The notes beneath the pieces were generated by a model. It searched no databases, had not been told where the DNA came from, and worked only from the letters and a program-made list of their open reading frames with translations. Below, piece by piece: positions 1 through 7,649 of a DNA stretch of 24,542 nucleotides; position 1 is the stretch's first letter, and each line of letters begins with the position of its first letter. A program made the translations under genes and the position numbers. The DNA is from JBGTBQ01 sp041749275 (GTDB lineage Bacteria; Acidobacteriota; Blastocatellia; Pyrinomonadales; Pyrinomonadaceae). Where the stretch lies: the NCBI GenBank assembly GCA_041749275.1, contig JBGTBQ010000151.1:1-24542 (forward strand), in the 5' to 3' direction.

Positions 1-1548
1 GCCGGGGCCGCCGCCGCCGTAACGCGCGTCGCCGCCGCCGACGTTCTCACCCCTGCCGGGACCGTAACCAGCGCCATCACCCGGCCCCTGTCCGCTGCCG
101 GTGCCGGTGCCCTGCCCGCCGCCCCTGCCGGGGCCGTCGGAGGGAATAATCGAGGTTGATTTCGGGTCGCCGTAATTGATCGGGCGCGTGTCTTCAGGGA
201 GCAGGAGCGGGTCGCCCTTGAGCGTTGCCGCCACCGGCAACTTCGGCGACTCGATGGGCGGTCTGACGGTCGGCGGCATAATCTGCGGGTTCATGCTCGC
301 GGGAGCGACCTTGCCATATGAGACAGGGTTCACGTCCTGACGACCGCCGCCGCCGCCGCCGCCCGGCTTCTCAGGTTTCGGCTTTGAGCCGCCGCCCGTG
401 CCTTTGTTCGTCCCGGCGGGGCCTTTGTCCGGTTGTTCCTGCTCCTTTGGGATCATCGTCACGAGTTGCAGATTTTCGGCGGGCACCTTCTCGACCGCGA
501 TGTAATGCACGAACTGCGCGGCAGCCGCGGGGTCTTCGCCTTCTTTCGCTTCCTGCACGCGGACGGCGGAGAGCGTCAGCATCAGCCCCTTCTCTTCGTT
601 AATCCACTTAAACTCGCCGACGCTGCCATTCATGGGAGCCTGCGCGTCGAACTTGGCGTTCAGGACGCTGACGGTCGAAACGCCATCATCGTCGTAGGTG
701 GGCCTCCAGCCCTTCACGTCGAGCCGCGCGGCCATCTCGATCATGTTGGTCTTGAGTTGTCTCCACGTCTCGTTTTTCGGCGCGATCTCGACGCTGATCT
801 TCGACACCTGCTGATTCGCGTCGAGTTGGATCATGTAGGAGCGGCTCCACTCGAAGCTCATGCCCGCCCCGGCCAATTCAAAGTCGAAGTCCACGTTCTC
901 GGCGGCGATGGCCGTGGCGCCGGTGGAGTCCGCTTGCCCGTTCGGCTCGGCGAGCTTGAGCGTCGAGCGGTTCTTCACCTCTTCGAGCGGCATCCCGACG
1001 TTCGCCACGAGCTTGCCGTCAGACGCCAGCCATTTGTAAACGGTCCCGAACGGGATAATCAGAAGGCCCAGCGTGAGCACCATCACGAGGACGCCGGCGG
1101 TCACCGCAAGCGAAACGTAATCCTGTTTGAAAAAGCGACGGGTGACCGTGCCGTAGGCAACCGCCGTGCGCTTCGAGAAACCGACGGGGTCGCGTTTGAA
1201 CTCAGGCCACGTGAGTTGCGACTCCTGTTTGATCTCCTTTAATTCCTGAAGCAGACGATTGGTGAGACCCGCGTCCTCCAGCATCGTCAGGTGATACTCT
1301 TCGCGGTCGTCCGCCGGCAAGGAGGAAATGGTCTCTTCCGGGTCGTGCCCGTTACTGTTTGCGAAGGCATGAGCGGAAGACGGGGGCGCGGCGGAGGTGG
1401 CAACCGAAGGCTCCACCACCGGCTCCTCCGAGACCTGTGCATGGACGACCTCGGGGGCAGCCATGTGACCGTTGAGCGGAGTTCCGTCAACCGGGCAAAA
1501 TCCGAACTTATCGGCAAATTCTTCCTGGCACGTTGAGCACTGTTTCAT
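1..1548 (-). CDS. Zinc-ribbon, single-pass membrane protein with Gly/Pro-rich linker, probable TonB-type protein (partial, C-terminus outside)
   Basis: I read one open frame from an ATG at 1548 to the window edge: 516 codons without a stop. GAGG lies 8 nt before the ATG. Residues 4-21 carry a short zinc-ribbon-like motif (CSTC, then FCPVD), with three Cys and Asp where a fourth Cys could be. A Pro/Ala-rich acidic stretch follows, then one membrane segment at about 146-168, then a folded region of about 180 residues. The last visible 150 residues are rich in Gly and Pro (runs of GGG, PPTVRPP, GTGTGSG). Such a linker commonly precedes a C-terminal TonB domain spanning the periplasm, and similar zinc-ribbon N-termini are common on acidobacterial membrane proteins, as I recall. 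The C-terminal domain is not in the window, so TonB is inference. Other possibilities are a von Willebrand-type or unknown secreted-domain anchor. Confidence 0.8.
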   Translation of the reverse strand, partial: MKQCSTCQEEFADKFGFCPVDGTPLNGHMAAPEVVHAQVSEEPVVEPSVATSAAPPSSAHAFANSNGHDPEETISSLPADDREEYHLTMLEDAGLTNRLLQELKEIKQESQLTWPEFKRDPVGFSKRTAVAYGTVTRRFFKQDYVSLAVTAGVLVMVLTLGLLIIPFGTVYKWLASDGKLVANVGMPLEEVKNRSTLKLAEPNGQADSTGATAIAAENVDFDFELAGAGMSFEWSRSYMIQLDANQQVSKISVEIAPKNETWRQLKTNMIEMAARLDVKGWRPTYDDDGVSTVSVLNAKFDAQAPMNGSVGEFKWINEEKGLMLTLSAVRVQEAKEGEDPAAAAQFVHYIAVEKVPAENLQLVTMIPKEQEQPDKGPAGTNKGTGGGSKPKPEKPGGGGGGGRQDVNPVSYGKVAPASMNPQIMPPTVRPPIESPKLPVAATLKGDPLLLPEDTRPINYGDPKSTSIIPSDGPGRGGGQGTGTGSGQGPGDGAGYGPGRGENVGGGDARYGGGGPG

Positions 1549-1645
1549 CTTCACAACCTCGCTGCTATCGGATGGAAAGCAGGTTAAATCGCTGTCGAGG
1601 GGTTTCAACCGCGCGCCGGCAACTGGCCGGATGCATCAATGTTGG

Positions 1646-1654
1646 ATTATATCA
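1646..1654 (-). promoter_or_regulatory. Extended -10 promoter for the zinc-ribbon/TonB-like gene
   Basis: On the minus strand the sequence is TGATATAAT, a perfect TATAAT preceded by the TGN of an extended -10. No good -35 hexamer lies 16-18 bp upstream, which fits the extended type. The leader would be about 90 nt and contains a small CCGGC/GCCGG hairpin (1616-1630). Apart from this site and the opposing promoter at 1784, I see nothing else in the 376-nt gap 1549-1924. Confidence 0.5.
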
Positions 1655-1783
1655 AACGTCTCTACTGCTTGCGTACCTGTCCGGCGCATGGGCGCGCTTT
1701 TGGGGTACTTAAAACGGAATTTGGATGCGCGCACGGGGCAAACGGTGCGCCGCGTTGAGGGGAACGACAATTTTCTCGGGCAG

Positions 1784-1812
1784 TTGACGCGCCGCCGGGC
1801 GGCATCTAAGAT
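1784..1812 (+). promoter_or_regulatory. Sigma70-type promoter for the M16 homologue and ubiE
   Basis: TTGACG at 1784-1789, a 17-bp spacer and TAAGAT at 1807-1812 form a good vegetative promoter reading right. Predicted start is near 1819, giving a leader of about 105 nt before the ATG at 1925. Confidence 0.55.
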
Positions 1813-1924
1813 TTGCCCAGCTTTTCAATTGTAGTTCAGGCGGCCCGATCTTTTCCGAAAAGCATTTAAACCACCTTTTATCAGCCGTTTGAAAGGCGGG
1901 TTCGTCCAACAGCTTTTTAAAGCA

Positions 1925-3382
1925 ATGAATATTTATCCAAACCGCCGGTTCCCGCGCCGCCCGCAACGCCCGCGCCGTCGTCATCTTGTCTCACTTCTCT
2001 TCCTCGTCATGGCCGCATTGCTTGCACCGCTCCCGCGCGTCGCCGGCCAGAGCGCGACGGAGCCGCGCCGTGAACAACTTTTGAACGGCCTCCGGATGCT
2101 TATCGTCAACCGACCGGGTGACACAGACGTGCTGCTCAAGCTCAGGATTCACAGCGGCGCAGCCTTCGACCTCGCCGGCAAAGACGGGTTGATGGCCCTG
2201 CTCGGCGACGCTCTTTTCGACGCCGAGACGCGGGAATTCGTTCGTGAAGACCTGAATGGCCGACTGGAAGTTTCGACCGGCTACGACGCGCTCGATGTCA
2301 CTGTCTCAGGCCGTGCGGCGGATTTCGAGCGCTTCATTGATCTCATCCGCAACGCAATTCTAAACACGCAGCTTTCGCCCGACGTGGTGGGCAAACTGCG
2401 CGAGGCGCGGTTTAAAACCGTGCGCGAGGCCACGCCCTCGCCGGAGGTGGTCGCCGACCGGGCTATCGCCGCGCGTCTGTTCGGAAAATACCCTTACGGG
2501 AGGACTGTCGAAGGCACACCCGAATCACTCGGTAAGATTGAGCCGACCGATTTCTTGCTTGCGCGTGAACGCTTCCTCAACCCGAACAACGCGACGCTCG
2601 TCATCATCGGCGGCATCGAAGCTCGCCGGGCGATGCGTGTGCTGCGCCAGAGCCTCGGTGGATGGACGAAGAGCGACCGCCTCATTCCTTCGACCTTCCG
2701 TCAGCCCGAACCACCCGACGCACGCACCCTCGTCATTAACGGCCCCGGAGCGACCGGGGTCGAAGTGCGTCTCGCCGTCCGCGGACTCGCCCGGGCTGAC
2801 CGCGACACACCGGCCACGCACGCACTCGTCGCGCTCGTCCGCGAGCGATGGGTCGCCGCCTTTCCGGAACTCAAAGATGGCAAGTTCTTCGTGCGACACG
2901 AGGCTCGCACCGAATCCGGCATCTTCATAATGGGTGCGACGCTCCGCTCGTCGTCAGCGGCGGCGAAAGCGCTTGATACCGCCCGCAAGGTACTCGGCGA
3001 TCTGGCGAGCACGCCTCCCGGCGCGACGGAGTTTGAAAATGCCAAACGCACCGCCGCGGATTCCCTGAACGAAGGGGCGGGCAACAACGATTCTCTCGCC
3101 GACGACCTGCTGGCGGAACACACTTACAAGTCCAGAGGAGTTGCCCGCGCCGAGGCCGCGCGCGCGCTCGGCGCGCTTACGTCCACCGAGGCGCAGCGCG
3201 TCGCGGCCCGTCTCTTCCTTCATACACCCGTCGCGTCGGTCGCCGTGGGCGATGCGTCCCGCCTCAGCGAGGAGTTGGCCCGCGCGGGCGGCGTGGAAGT
3301 TTTCGGCGCGAAGGCTCCGGCTCCGACGACGCAACCAGCCCCGGCCCGGACGAAGCCGCCGGTGCAATTAAAACGTCCGTAG
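1925..3382 (+). CDS. Secreted M16 (insulinase/pitrilysin) family protein without the catalytic zinc motif
   Basis: A 485-residue protein with an Arg-rich N-terminus, a hydrophobic core (about 21-38) and a likely signal-peptidase site near VAG-Q (41/42), so it is probably exported. The rest has the M16B two-half layout: an N-terminal half (LLNGLRMLIVNRPG, then a VTVSGRAADFERFIDLI-type helix) and a second half with AATHALVALVRERW. Where active M16 enzymes have HxxEH, this one reads ALLGD (residues 91-95): both His and the Glu are gone. In M16 pairs such as mitochondrial processing peptidase, one subunit is normally non-catalytic and helps hold the substrate. No catalytic partner is visible here. 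The ATG at 1925 is preferred over a TTG at 1889 because it opens directly into the signal peptide; neither has a clear ribosome-binding site. The C-terminus is Pro-rich. Confidence 0.8.
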   Translation: MNIYPNRRFPRRPQRPRRRHLVSLLFLVMAALLAPLPRVAGQSATEPRREQLLNGLRMLIVNRPGDTDVLLKLRIHSGAAFDLAGKDGLMALLGDALFDAETREFVREDLNGRLEVSTGYDALDVTVSGRAADFERFIDLIRNAILNTQLSPDVVGKLREARFKTVREATPSPEVVADRAIAARLFGKYPYGRTVEGTPESLGKIEPTDFLLARERFLNPNNATLVIIGGIEARRAMRVLRQSLGGWTKSDRLIPSTFRQPEPPDARTLVINGPGATGVEVRLAVRGLARADRDTPATHALVALVRERWVAAFPELKDGKFFVRHEARTESGIFIMGATLRSSSAAAKALDTARKVLGDLASTPPGATEFENAKRTAADSLNEGAGNNDSLADDLLAEHTYKSRGVARAEAARALGALTSTEAQRVAARLFLHTPVASVAVGDASRLSEELARAGGVEVFGAKAPAPTTQPAPARTKPPVQLKRP

Positions 3383-3442
3383 TTAATTCGCAAACTAAAC
3401 ACAAACATTCCGCAACCACCGGTTTTTCAAATCCAATAAAGT

Positions 3443-4186
3443 TTGAGCCGAAGTCAACTTCATCAGGAGAGCGTCTTAAAGGACGAACACGCACGGCGCG
3501 TGCGCGAGATGTTCGCGGGCATCGCCGGGCGCTACGACTTTTTGAACCACCTGCTGTCGGGGAACATTGACCGCCGCTGGCGGCGTCTCGTCGCCGCCAA
3601 GCTGCGCCCGGCGCTCGGCGAGGGCGCGACGGTTCTCGACGTAGCATGTGGGACAGGTGATCTGTCACTCGTCATCGCGGAGACGTGCGGCGCGCGTGTG
3701 GTCGGTGTAGATTTTTGTCGCCCGATGCTTGAAATCGCCGCGCGCAAATCCAACGGCGCTTCGCGTCCGACGCCTTTCATCGAAGGTGACGCGCTCCGGC
3801 TCCCTTTCGCCGAGAGGTCGTTTGACGCGGCCACCATCGCTTTCGGCCTGCGGAATCTGTCGGACATCGCGGGCGGCTTGCGTGAGTTGCATCGGATTTT
3901 AAAGCCGGGGGGCCGGCTCGTCATCCTTGAGTTTTCTCGTCCCGTCGCGCCGGGGTTTCGCGCGATTTTTCAATTCTACTTCTCGCGCGTCCTGCCGCGA
4001 CTGGGCGGTCTCGTGAGCGGTTCGCGCGGGGCTTACGAATATCTGCCTGATTCCGTGTCCAAGTTTCCAAATCAGACGCGGCTGGCGGACTTGATGCGAG
4101 AGACTGGTTTTGCAGGCGTCGAATATCGGAACCTGACCGGCGGCATCGCGGCGATGCATTCGGGCACACGCCCCAAAAGTTCTTAG
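3443..4186 (+). CDS. ubiE: UbiE/MenG C-methyltransferase (quinone biosynthesis)
   Basis: SAM-dependent methyltransferase that adds the ring C-methyl group to demethylmenaquinone (MenG) and/or the ubiquinone precursor (UbiE). Visible family signatures are VREMFAGIAGRYDFLNHLLS at the N-terminus, the SAM-binding motif VLDVACGTGDLSL (64-76), the acidic strand end VVGVDF, FAERSFDAATIAFGLRNL (motif II region), LKPGGRLVILEFSRP, and the closing NLTGGIAAMHSG. Length 247 from a TTG at 3443 is normal. That start has no clear Shine-Dalgarno, and a GTG at 3500 directly before the conserved block is an alternative. It lies 60 nt behind the M16 gene and is probably co-transcribed. The stop codon TAG (4184-4186) lies on the left border of a MITE-like element, so the last residues may have been altered by that insertion. 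Menaquinone versus ubiquinone cannot be decided here. Confidence 0.92.
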   Translation: MSRSQLHQESVLKDEHARRVREMFAGIAGRYDFLNHLLSGNIDRRWRRLVAAKLRPALGEGATVLDVACGTGDLSLVIAETCGARVVGVDFCRPMLEIAARKSNGASRPTPFIEGDALRLPFAERSFDAATIAFGLRNLSDIAGGLRELHRILKPGGRLVILEFSRPVAPGFRAIFQFYFSRVLPRLGGLVSGSRGAYEYLPDSVSKFPNQTRLADLMRETGFAGVEYRNLTGGIAAMHSGTRPKSS

Positions 4187-4398
4187 AGCGTGTCCAAAAA
4201 GCCATGTGCCGAAGCTCCGTGAGGAGCGGAATGTTTATAGCCCATCGCATGACATGAGGTCGCTGAAGCTCCGTGAGGAGCGACATGGTAGGCGCTGCCG
4301 CCCCTCCGGGGCTTGAAAGAACAAGGGGAGAGCGGCGCGGGCTACACATATTCCGCTCCTGACGGAGATGACTCCAAGCTGACTTTTTAGACACGCTC
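4186..4398. mobile_element. MITE-like element with terminal inverted repeats and TTA target duplication
   Basis: About 213 bp, bounded by inverted ends: AGAGCGTGTCCAAAAAG at 4185-4201 and its complement at 4383-4399 with one mismatch (16 of 17). The element proper, G4186 to C4398, is flanked by TTA on both sides (4183-4185 and 4399-4401); the identity extends to TTAG. Three-base TNA or four-base YTAR duplications are known for IS5-type transposases. There is no ORF for a transposase, so it would have to move in trans. The interior carries three related hairpin units. Confidence 0.65.
4211..4367. repeat. Three hairpin units inside the MITE-like element
   Basis: GAAGCTCCGTGAGGAGCG occurs at 4211-4228 and 4265-4282. 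The match continues to 21 of 23 bases through 4233 and 4287. A third, inverted copy (CTCCGTCAGGAGCGGAATAT on the minus strand) lies at 4348-4367. The two direct units each contain a GCTCC/GGAGC stem with a 4-nt loop. I recall similar GCTCCGT-AGGAGCG units as dispersed repeats in several phyla, but this is unverified. Confidence 0.6.
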
Positions 4399-4411
4399 TT
4401 AGTTCAAGCTC

Positions 4412-4529
4412 GGTTGCGCGCCATCAACGGGCGCAACCCAAACGTAGCTCGATAGATTCTCACTACCGCTTGCTGGTTGTCGGGGCTGGCAGGTGGAAAC
4501 GGAAGACTATCGGGCTACGTTTTTTTAAA
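4412..4529 (+). terminator. Hairpin pair ending in a T-run; possible terminator or structured RNA
   Basis: Two stems follow the MITE. The first is GGTTGCGC/GCGCAACC (4412-4419 with 4431-4438). The second is 16 bp with one mismatch (4440-4455 with 4507-4522, AAACGTAGC against GCTACGTTT), has a 51-nt loop, and its 3' arm runs into seven T (4520-4526). It could end ubiE transcription, displaced by the MITE, or be a small structured RNA. The rest of the 4187-4616 gap shows no gene. Confidence 0.4.
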
Positions 4530-4616
4530 CGCACCTGACGCCCAGAACTGTATTCCATTTCCGTGTGTTATCATCCCGCCTGCAATGCAATCCCTGAGTT
4601 CTCAATCCCGTTCCTG

Positions 4617-5609
4617 ATGAAGCATAAGCTTCTCGACTTATTACGCCGGCTCCTGATCCTGCTGCTCGTGGTGTGGACGGTCGTGTCGCTGGTGACGCTG
4701 CTTATCGAGTTGGTGCCGGGCGACCCGGCGATTGCCATTCTCGGCGATCAGGCGACGCCCGAACAAATCGCGCAGTTCCGACAGACCCACGGCCTCGACC
4801 GGCCCGCGTTCTTTTTCTCGCTCTCCGAGGACGAGAGCGGCACGCGGCGTTTGCGCTGGCACGGGGCGGACAATCGTTATGTCGAATACTGGCGTGCGCT
4901 GCTCTCCGGCGACATGGGCCGATCTTTTCGCACGAACCGTCCCGTTTTGAGTTTGATACTTTCGCGCTATGGGGCGACGATACAGCTCGCGCTCGCCGCC
5001 TTAATCGTCGCGGTCGCCATCGCCATCCCGCTCGGCGTGATTGCGGGGAGGAACCGCGGCAACCTCGTTGACAACGCGCTCTCGGTCGTCGCGCTGGTTG
5101 GAATCAGCCTTCCGAGCTTCGTCGTCGGCCCGCTCCTTGTCTATATTTTCGCGGTGTGGCTTGGCTGGTTTGACCCTTCGGGCCGCTTCCGCTGGACGAG
5201 CATCGTTCTGCCGGCGGTGACATTGGGCGCGGCGCTCTCCGCGTTGCTCACGCGCATGGTGCGCTCGTCGGTCATCGAAGAGATGGGCGAAGACTACGTG
5301 CGGACGGCGCGCGCGAAGGGCCTCAGTGAGCGCACCGTCGTTTACAAACACGTTTTGAAGAATGGCCTGATCCCGGTCGTAACTATTCTCGGACTACAAC
5401 TCGGCGTGCTCCTCGCCGGAGCGATTATCACCGAGAAGATTTTCAACTGGCCGGGCATCGGCCTGTTGCTCATTGACGACGGCATCGCCAAACGCGACTA
5501 CCGTCTCGTGCAAGGATGCGTGCTCGTCATCAGCGTCACCTACATTCTGGCGAACACGCTCACGGACATGGTGTATCGCCGGCTCGACCCAAGAATCAGA
5601 GTGAGCTGA
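4617..5609 (+). CDS. ABC transporter permease, DppB/OppB type
   Basis: A 330-residue integral membrane protein of the binding-protein-dependent peptide/nickel permease family. Residues 11-31 form the first membrane segment, followed by the family's ELVPGDPA motif (31-38). A periplasmic loop carries LSGDMGRSFRTNRPV (96-110), and about five more membrane segments follow. The ATPase-contacting EAA loop is clear: YVRTARAKGLSERTVVYKHV (227-246). It ends with the family's GCVLVISVTYILANTLTD. The ATG at 4617 gives the typical MKHKLL-hydrophobic start; a GTG 54 nt upstream adds nothing conserved. First gene of a four-gene block. It should pair with the next permease to import (or, in some lineages, export) peptides or similar solutes, but no OppD/OppF ATPase or binding protein is adjacent. 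The substrate is unknown. Confidence 0.88.
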   Translation: MKHKLLDLLRRLLILLLVVWTVVSLVTLLIELVPGDPAIAILGDQATPEQIAQFRQTHGLDRPAFFFSLSEDESGTRRLRWHGADNRYVEYWRALLSGDMGRSFRTNRPVLSLILSRYGATIQLALAALIVAVAIAIPLGVIAGRNRGNLVDNALSVVALVGISLPSFVVGPLLVYIFAVWLGWFDPSGRFRWTSIVLPAVTLGAALSALLTRMVRSSVIEEMGEDYVRTARAKGLSERTVVYKHVLKNGLIPVVTILGLQLGVLLAGAIITEKIFNWPGIGLLLIDDGIAKRDYRLVQGCVLVISVTYILANTLTDMVYRRLDPRIRVS

Positions 5610-5612
5610 AAC

Positions 5613-5687
5613 GATGAACGATGAACGCGGAACGATGAATTAAAAAGCTTTGTCTTTCAGTTCATCGTTCCGCGTTCATCGTTCATC
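5613..5687. repeat. Perfect 27-bp inverted repeat between the two permease genes
   Basis: The arm at 5613-5639 is repeated perfectly inverted at 5661-5687, with a 21-nt loop. The arm is built from short AACGATGAA-like units. The 3' arm ends 10 nt before the downstream ATG (5698), and no Shine-Dalgarno lies between, so the folded RNA would shape initiation of the second permease. Confidence 0.85.
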
Positions 5688-5697
5688 ATTTGTTTTT

Positions 5698-6513
5698 ATG
5701 AATCGTCTCGCCATGTTCGGCCTCGTCTTTATCGCCCTGCTCGTGCTGGTGGCGCTGGCCGCGCCCGCGCTGGCGACGCACGATGTCGGCGCGACGAACA
5801 CCGCCGCGAGGTATCTGGCCCCGTCCCCCGAGCACTGGCTGGGGACTGACGCGACCGGGCGCGACATCTTTTCGCGCGTCATTCACGGGGCGCGTATTTC
5901 ATTGCGCGTCGGGATCGTGGTGGTCGCCGTCTCGGCGTTGGTGGGGACAATCATCGGCGCGCTCGCGGGTTATTACGGCGGGTGGATTGACCGCATCGTC
6001 TCCGGCTATGTCTTCAACGTCTTCCTCGCCTTTCCGGGGCTGCTGCTGGCGATTGCGATGGTCGCTTTTCTGGGCGCCGGGCTGAACAAACTCATCCTCG
6101 CGCTGTGCGTCATCGGCTGGGTGGGCTATGCGCGACTGATTCGCGGGCAGGTCTTGAAGGTGCGTGAGTACGACTTCGTGCAGGCGGCGCGCGCGCTCGG
6201 CGCACGCGACTGGCGCGTGCTCTTCGTCCACATCATGCCCAACGCGGTTCAGCCGCTCATCGTGCAAGCGAGCCTCGGCATGGCGGGCGCGGTGCTCTCC
6301 GAAGCTTCGCTTTCATTTCTCGGTCTGGGCGTGCCTCCGCCCGCGCCGTCGTGGGGCGTGATGCTCGACGAGGCGCGCGATTTGACGACGCTCCGGATCG
6401 CGCCGCACGCGATGATCGTACCGGGCGTGGCTATCGCGCTCACCGTGCTTGCCTTCAACTTCCTCGGCGACGGGCTGCGCGAATACCTCGACCCGCGCCA
6501 GCGCCGGGGTTGA
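5698..6513 (+). CDS. ABC transporter permease, DppC/OppC type
   Basis: A 271-residue partner permease of the peptide/nickel class. It opens with one membrane segment (residues 3-24), then the DppC hallmark HWLGTDATGRDIFSRVIHGA with the following SLRVG. About five further membrane segments surround the EAA loop (YDFVQAARALGARDWRVLFV) and the family motif SEASLSFLGLGVPPPAPSWG. It ends GDGLREYLDPR. Length is slightly short for the family (usually 280-300) because the N-terminal cytosolic tail is almost absent. The ATG at 5698 starts directly in the membrane segment; upstream in-frame codons belong to the inverted repeat. It should form a heterodimer with the preceding permease. The missing ATPases may be encoded elsewhere. 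Confidence 0.88.
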   Translation: MNRLAMFGLVFIALLVLVALAAPALATHDVGATNTAARYLAPSPEHWLGTDATGRDIFSRVIHGARISLRVGIVVVAVSALVGTIIGALAGYYGGWIDRIVSGYVFNVFLAFPGLLLAIAMVAFLGAGLNKLILALCVIGWVGYARLIRGQVLKVREYDFVQAARALGARDWRVLFVHIMPNAVQPLIVQASLGMAGAVLSEASLSFLGLGVPPPAPSWGVMLDEARDLTTLRIAPHAMIVPGVAIALTVLAFNFLGDGLREYLDPRQRRG

Positions 6514-6566
6514 CACACGGAGACCGGTTTTCACTCGCCCACGTTTTACCGCTTCATCATTTTTGA

Positions 6567-7649
6567 ATGTCAGCAGCCGCCATCAACGAACAGAAAGCGT
6601 CAGCCGTTCAGGGCAGCGAACTTGAACGGAAGCGCGCCGCCATCTCGATTCAGGAAGTCTCGAAGACCTACCCCATCCCGCTCACGCGACTGAAACAGTT
6701 TTTCAGGCTCAAGACCAAACAGCCGGTCGAGGCGCTCACAGAAGTTTCGTTCGACGTGCGGGAGCGTGAAGTCTTCGGCCTCATCGGGCGGAATGGAGCG
6801 GGCAAGACGACGCTCGCCAAGATCATCGCTACGCTCGTCCAGCCGACCTCCGGCTCGGTCGTGGTGCGCGGCTTCGACAGTGTCCGCGACGAGGGGCGCG
6901 TGCGCGAACAGATCGGACTCGCCAGCGCCGAGGAGCGCAGCTTTTACTGGCGTCTGACGGTCGAGCAGAATCTGACCTTCTTCGCGCGGCTCTACGGTCT
7001 CGGTGCGCGCGTTTCACGTCGGCGTATTGATGAACTGCTCGCGCTGTTCGAGATGGAGGATTTACGCCGTCGCCGCTTCGGCGAGCTTTCAACCGGCAAC
7101 AAACAGCGGATGGCCGTCGCCCGCTCGCTGCTCAATTCGCCGCCCGTCCTCCTGTTGGACGAGCCGACCCGTTCGCTCGACCCGGTGGCGGCGGCGCGGA
7201 TGCGCTCGCTCATCGGTTCGCTCGCGCACGCCGAGCCGCCCGTGACGGTGCTGCTGACCTCGCACAATCTCGCCGAAGTCGAAGAGCTTTGCGACCGCGT
7301 CGCCATCATCAGCCGGGGTCGCATTCGCGCGATTGACGCCCCGCGAAAACTCCGCACCATGCACAAGAACCGCGAGCGCGTTCACCTCACCCTGCGCGGC
7401 ATCAACGCCGAACGCGCCCGGCTCCTGCTGCAAGACTTCGGGAGTGAGACGGAGATCACGGACGGCGCGGGACTCGTCCTTGTCAACTTCACGCGCGAAG
7501 ACGGCGACGATCTACTCGACCGCGCCGTCCGTCTGTTAACAGGCGCAGGGGGCGCGCTCGTTGGGTGTGAGACCGAGCGCGGCACGCTGCTCGATGCGCT
7601 CGAAAGTTACGAGCGTGCGGAAGTGGATGAGAAAGGGGCGCGGAGTTGA
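6567..7649 (+). CDS. ABC-2-type transporter ATP-binding protein (DrrA/CcmA-like)
   Basis: A 360-residue ABC ATPase. Walker A is GRNGAGKT (74-81), the signature loop is LSTGN (174-178) where the family norm is LSGGQ, Walker B is VLLLDE (194-199), the D-loop is SLDP (203-206) and the switch His is H233 (TSHNL). A C-terminal domain of about 100 residues follows, as in drug, polysaccharide and lipid exporters of the DrrA class. The segment before Walker A (KQFFRLKTKQPVEALTEV) resembles the CcmA/YhaQ type. Its stop overlaps the next gene's start by 4 nt, so translation is probably coupled to that permease. It is the only ATPase in the block and is probably dedicated to the downstream ABC-2 permease. 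Whether it also energises the two Dpp-like permeases cannot be told; their families normally use a different ATPase class. Confidence 0.88.
   Translation: MSAAAINEQKASAVQGSELERKRAAISIQEVSKTYPIPLTRLKQFFRLKTKQPVEALTEVSFDVREREVFGLIGRNGAGKTTLAKIIATLVQPTSGSVVVRGFDSVRDEGRVREQIGLASAEERSFYWRLTVEQNLTFFARLYGLGARVSRRRIDELLALFEMEDLRRRRFGELSTGNKQRMAVARSLLNSPPVLLLDEPTRSLDPVAAARMRSLIGSLAHAEPPVTVLLTSHNLAEVEELCDRVAIISRGRIRAIDAPRKLRTMHKNRERVHLTLRGINAERARLLLQDFGSETEITDGAGLVLVNFTREDGDDLLDRAVRLLTGAGGALVGCETERGTLLDALESYERAEVDEKGARS

Noticed and set aside
300..360. GCC/CCG repeat tract resembling a microsatellite
   Set aside because: It is the coding sequence of a Gly run in the minus-strand linker.
433..1242. Long open frame on the plus strand
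   Set aside because: It is the antisense shadow of the zinc-ribbon/TonB-like gene; composition is His/Arg/Asp-rich without motifs.
5610..5690. Possible CRISPR-like or tandem repeat of GATGAAC units
   Set aside because: The units form one inverted pair with no spacers.
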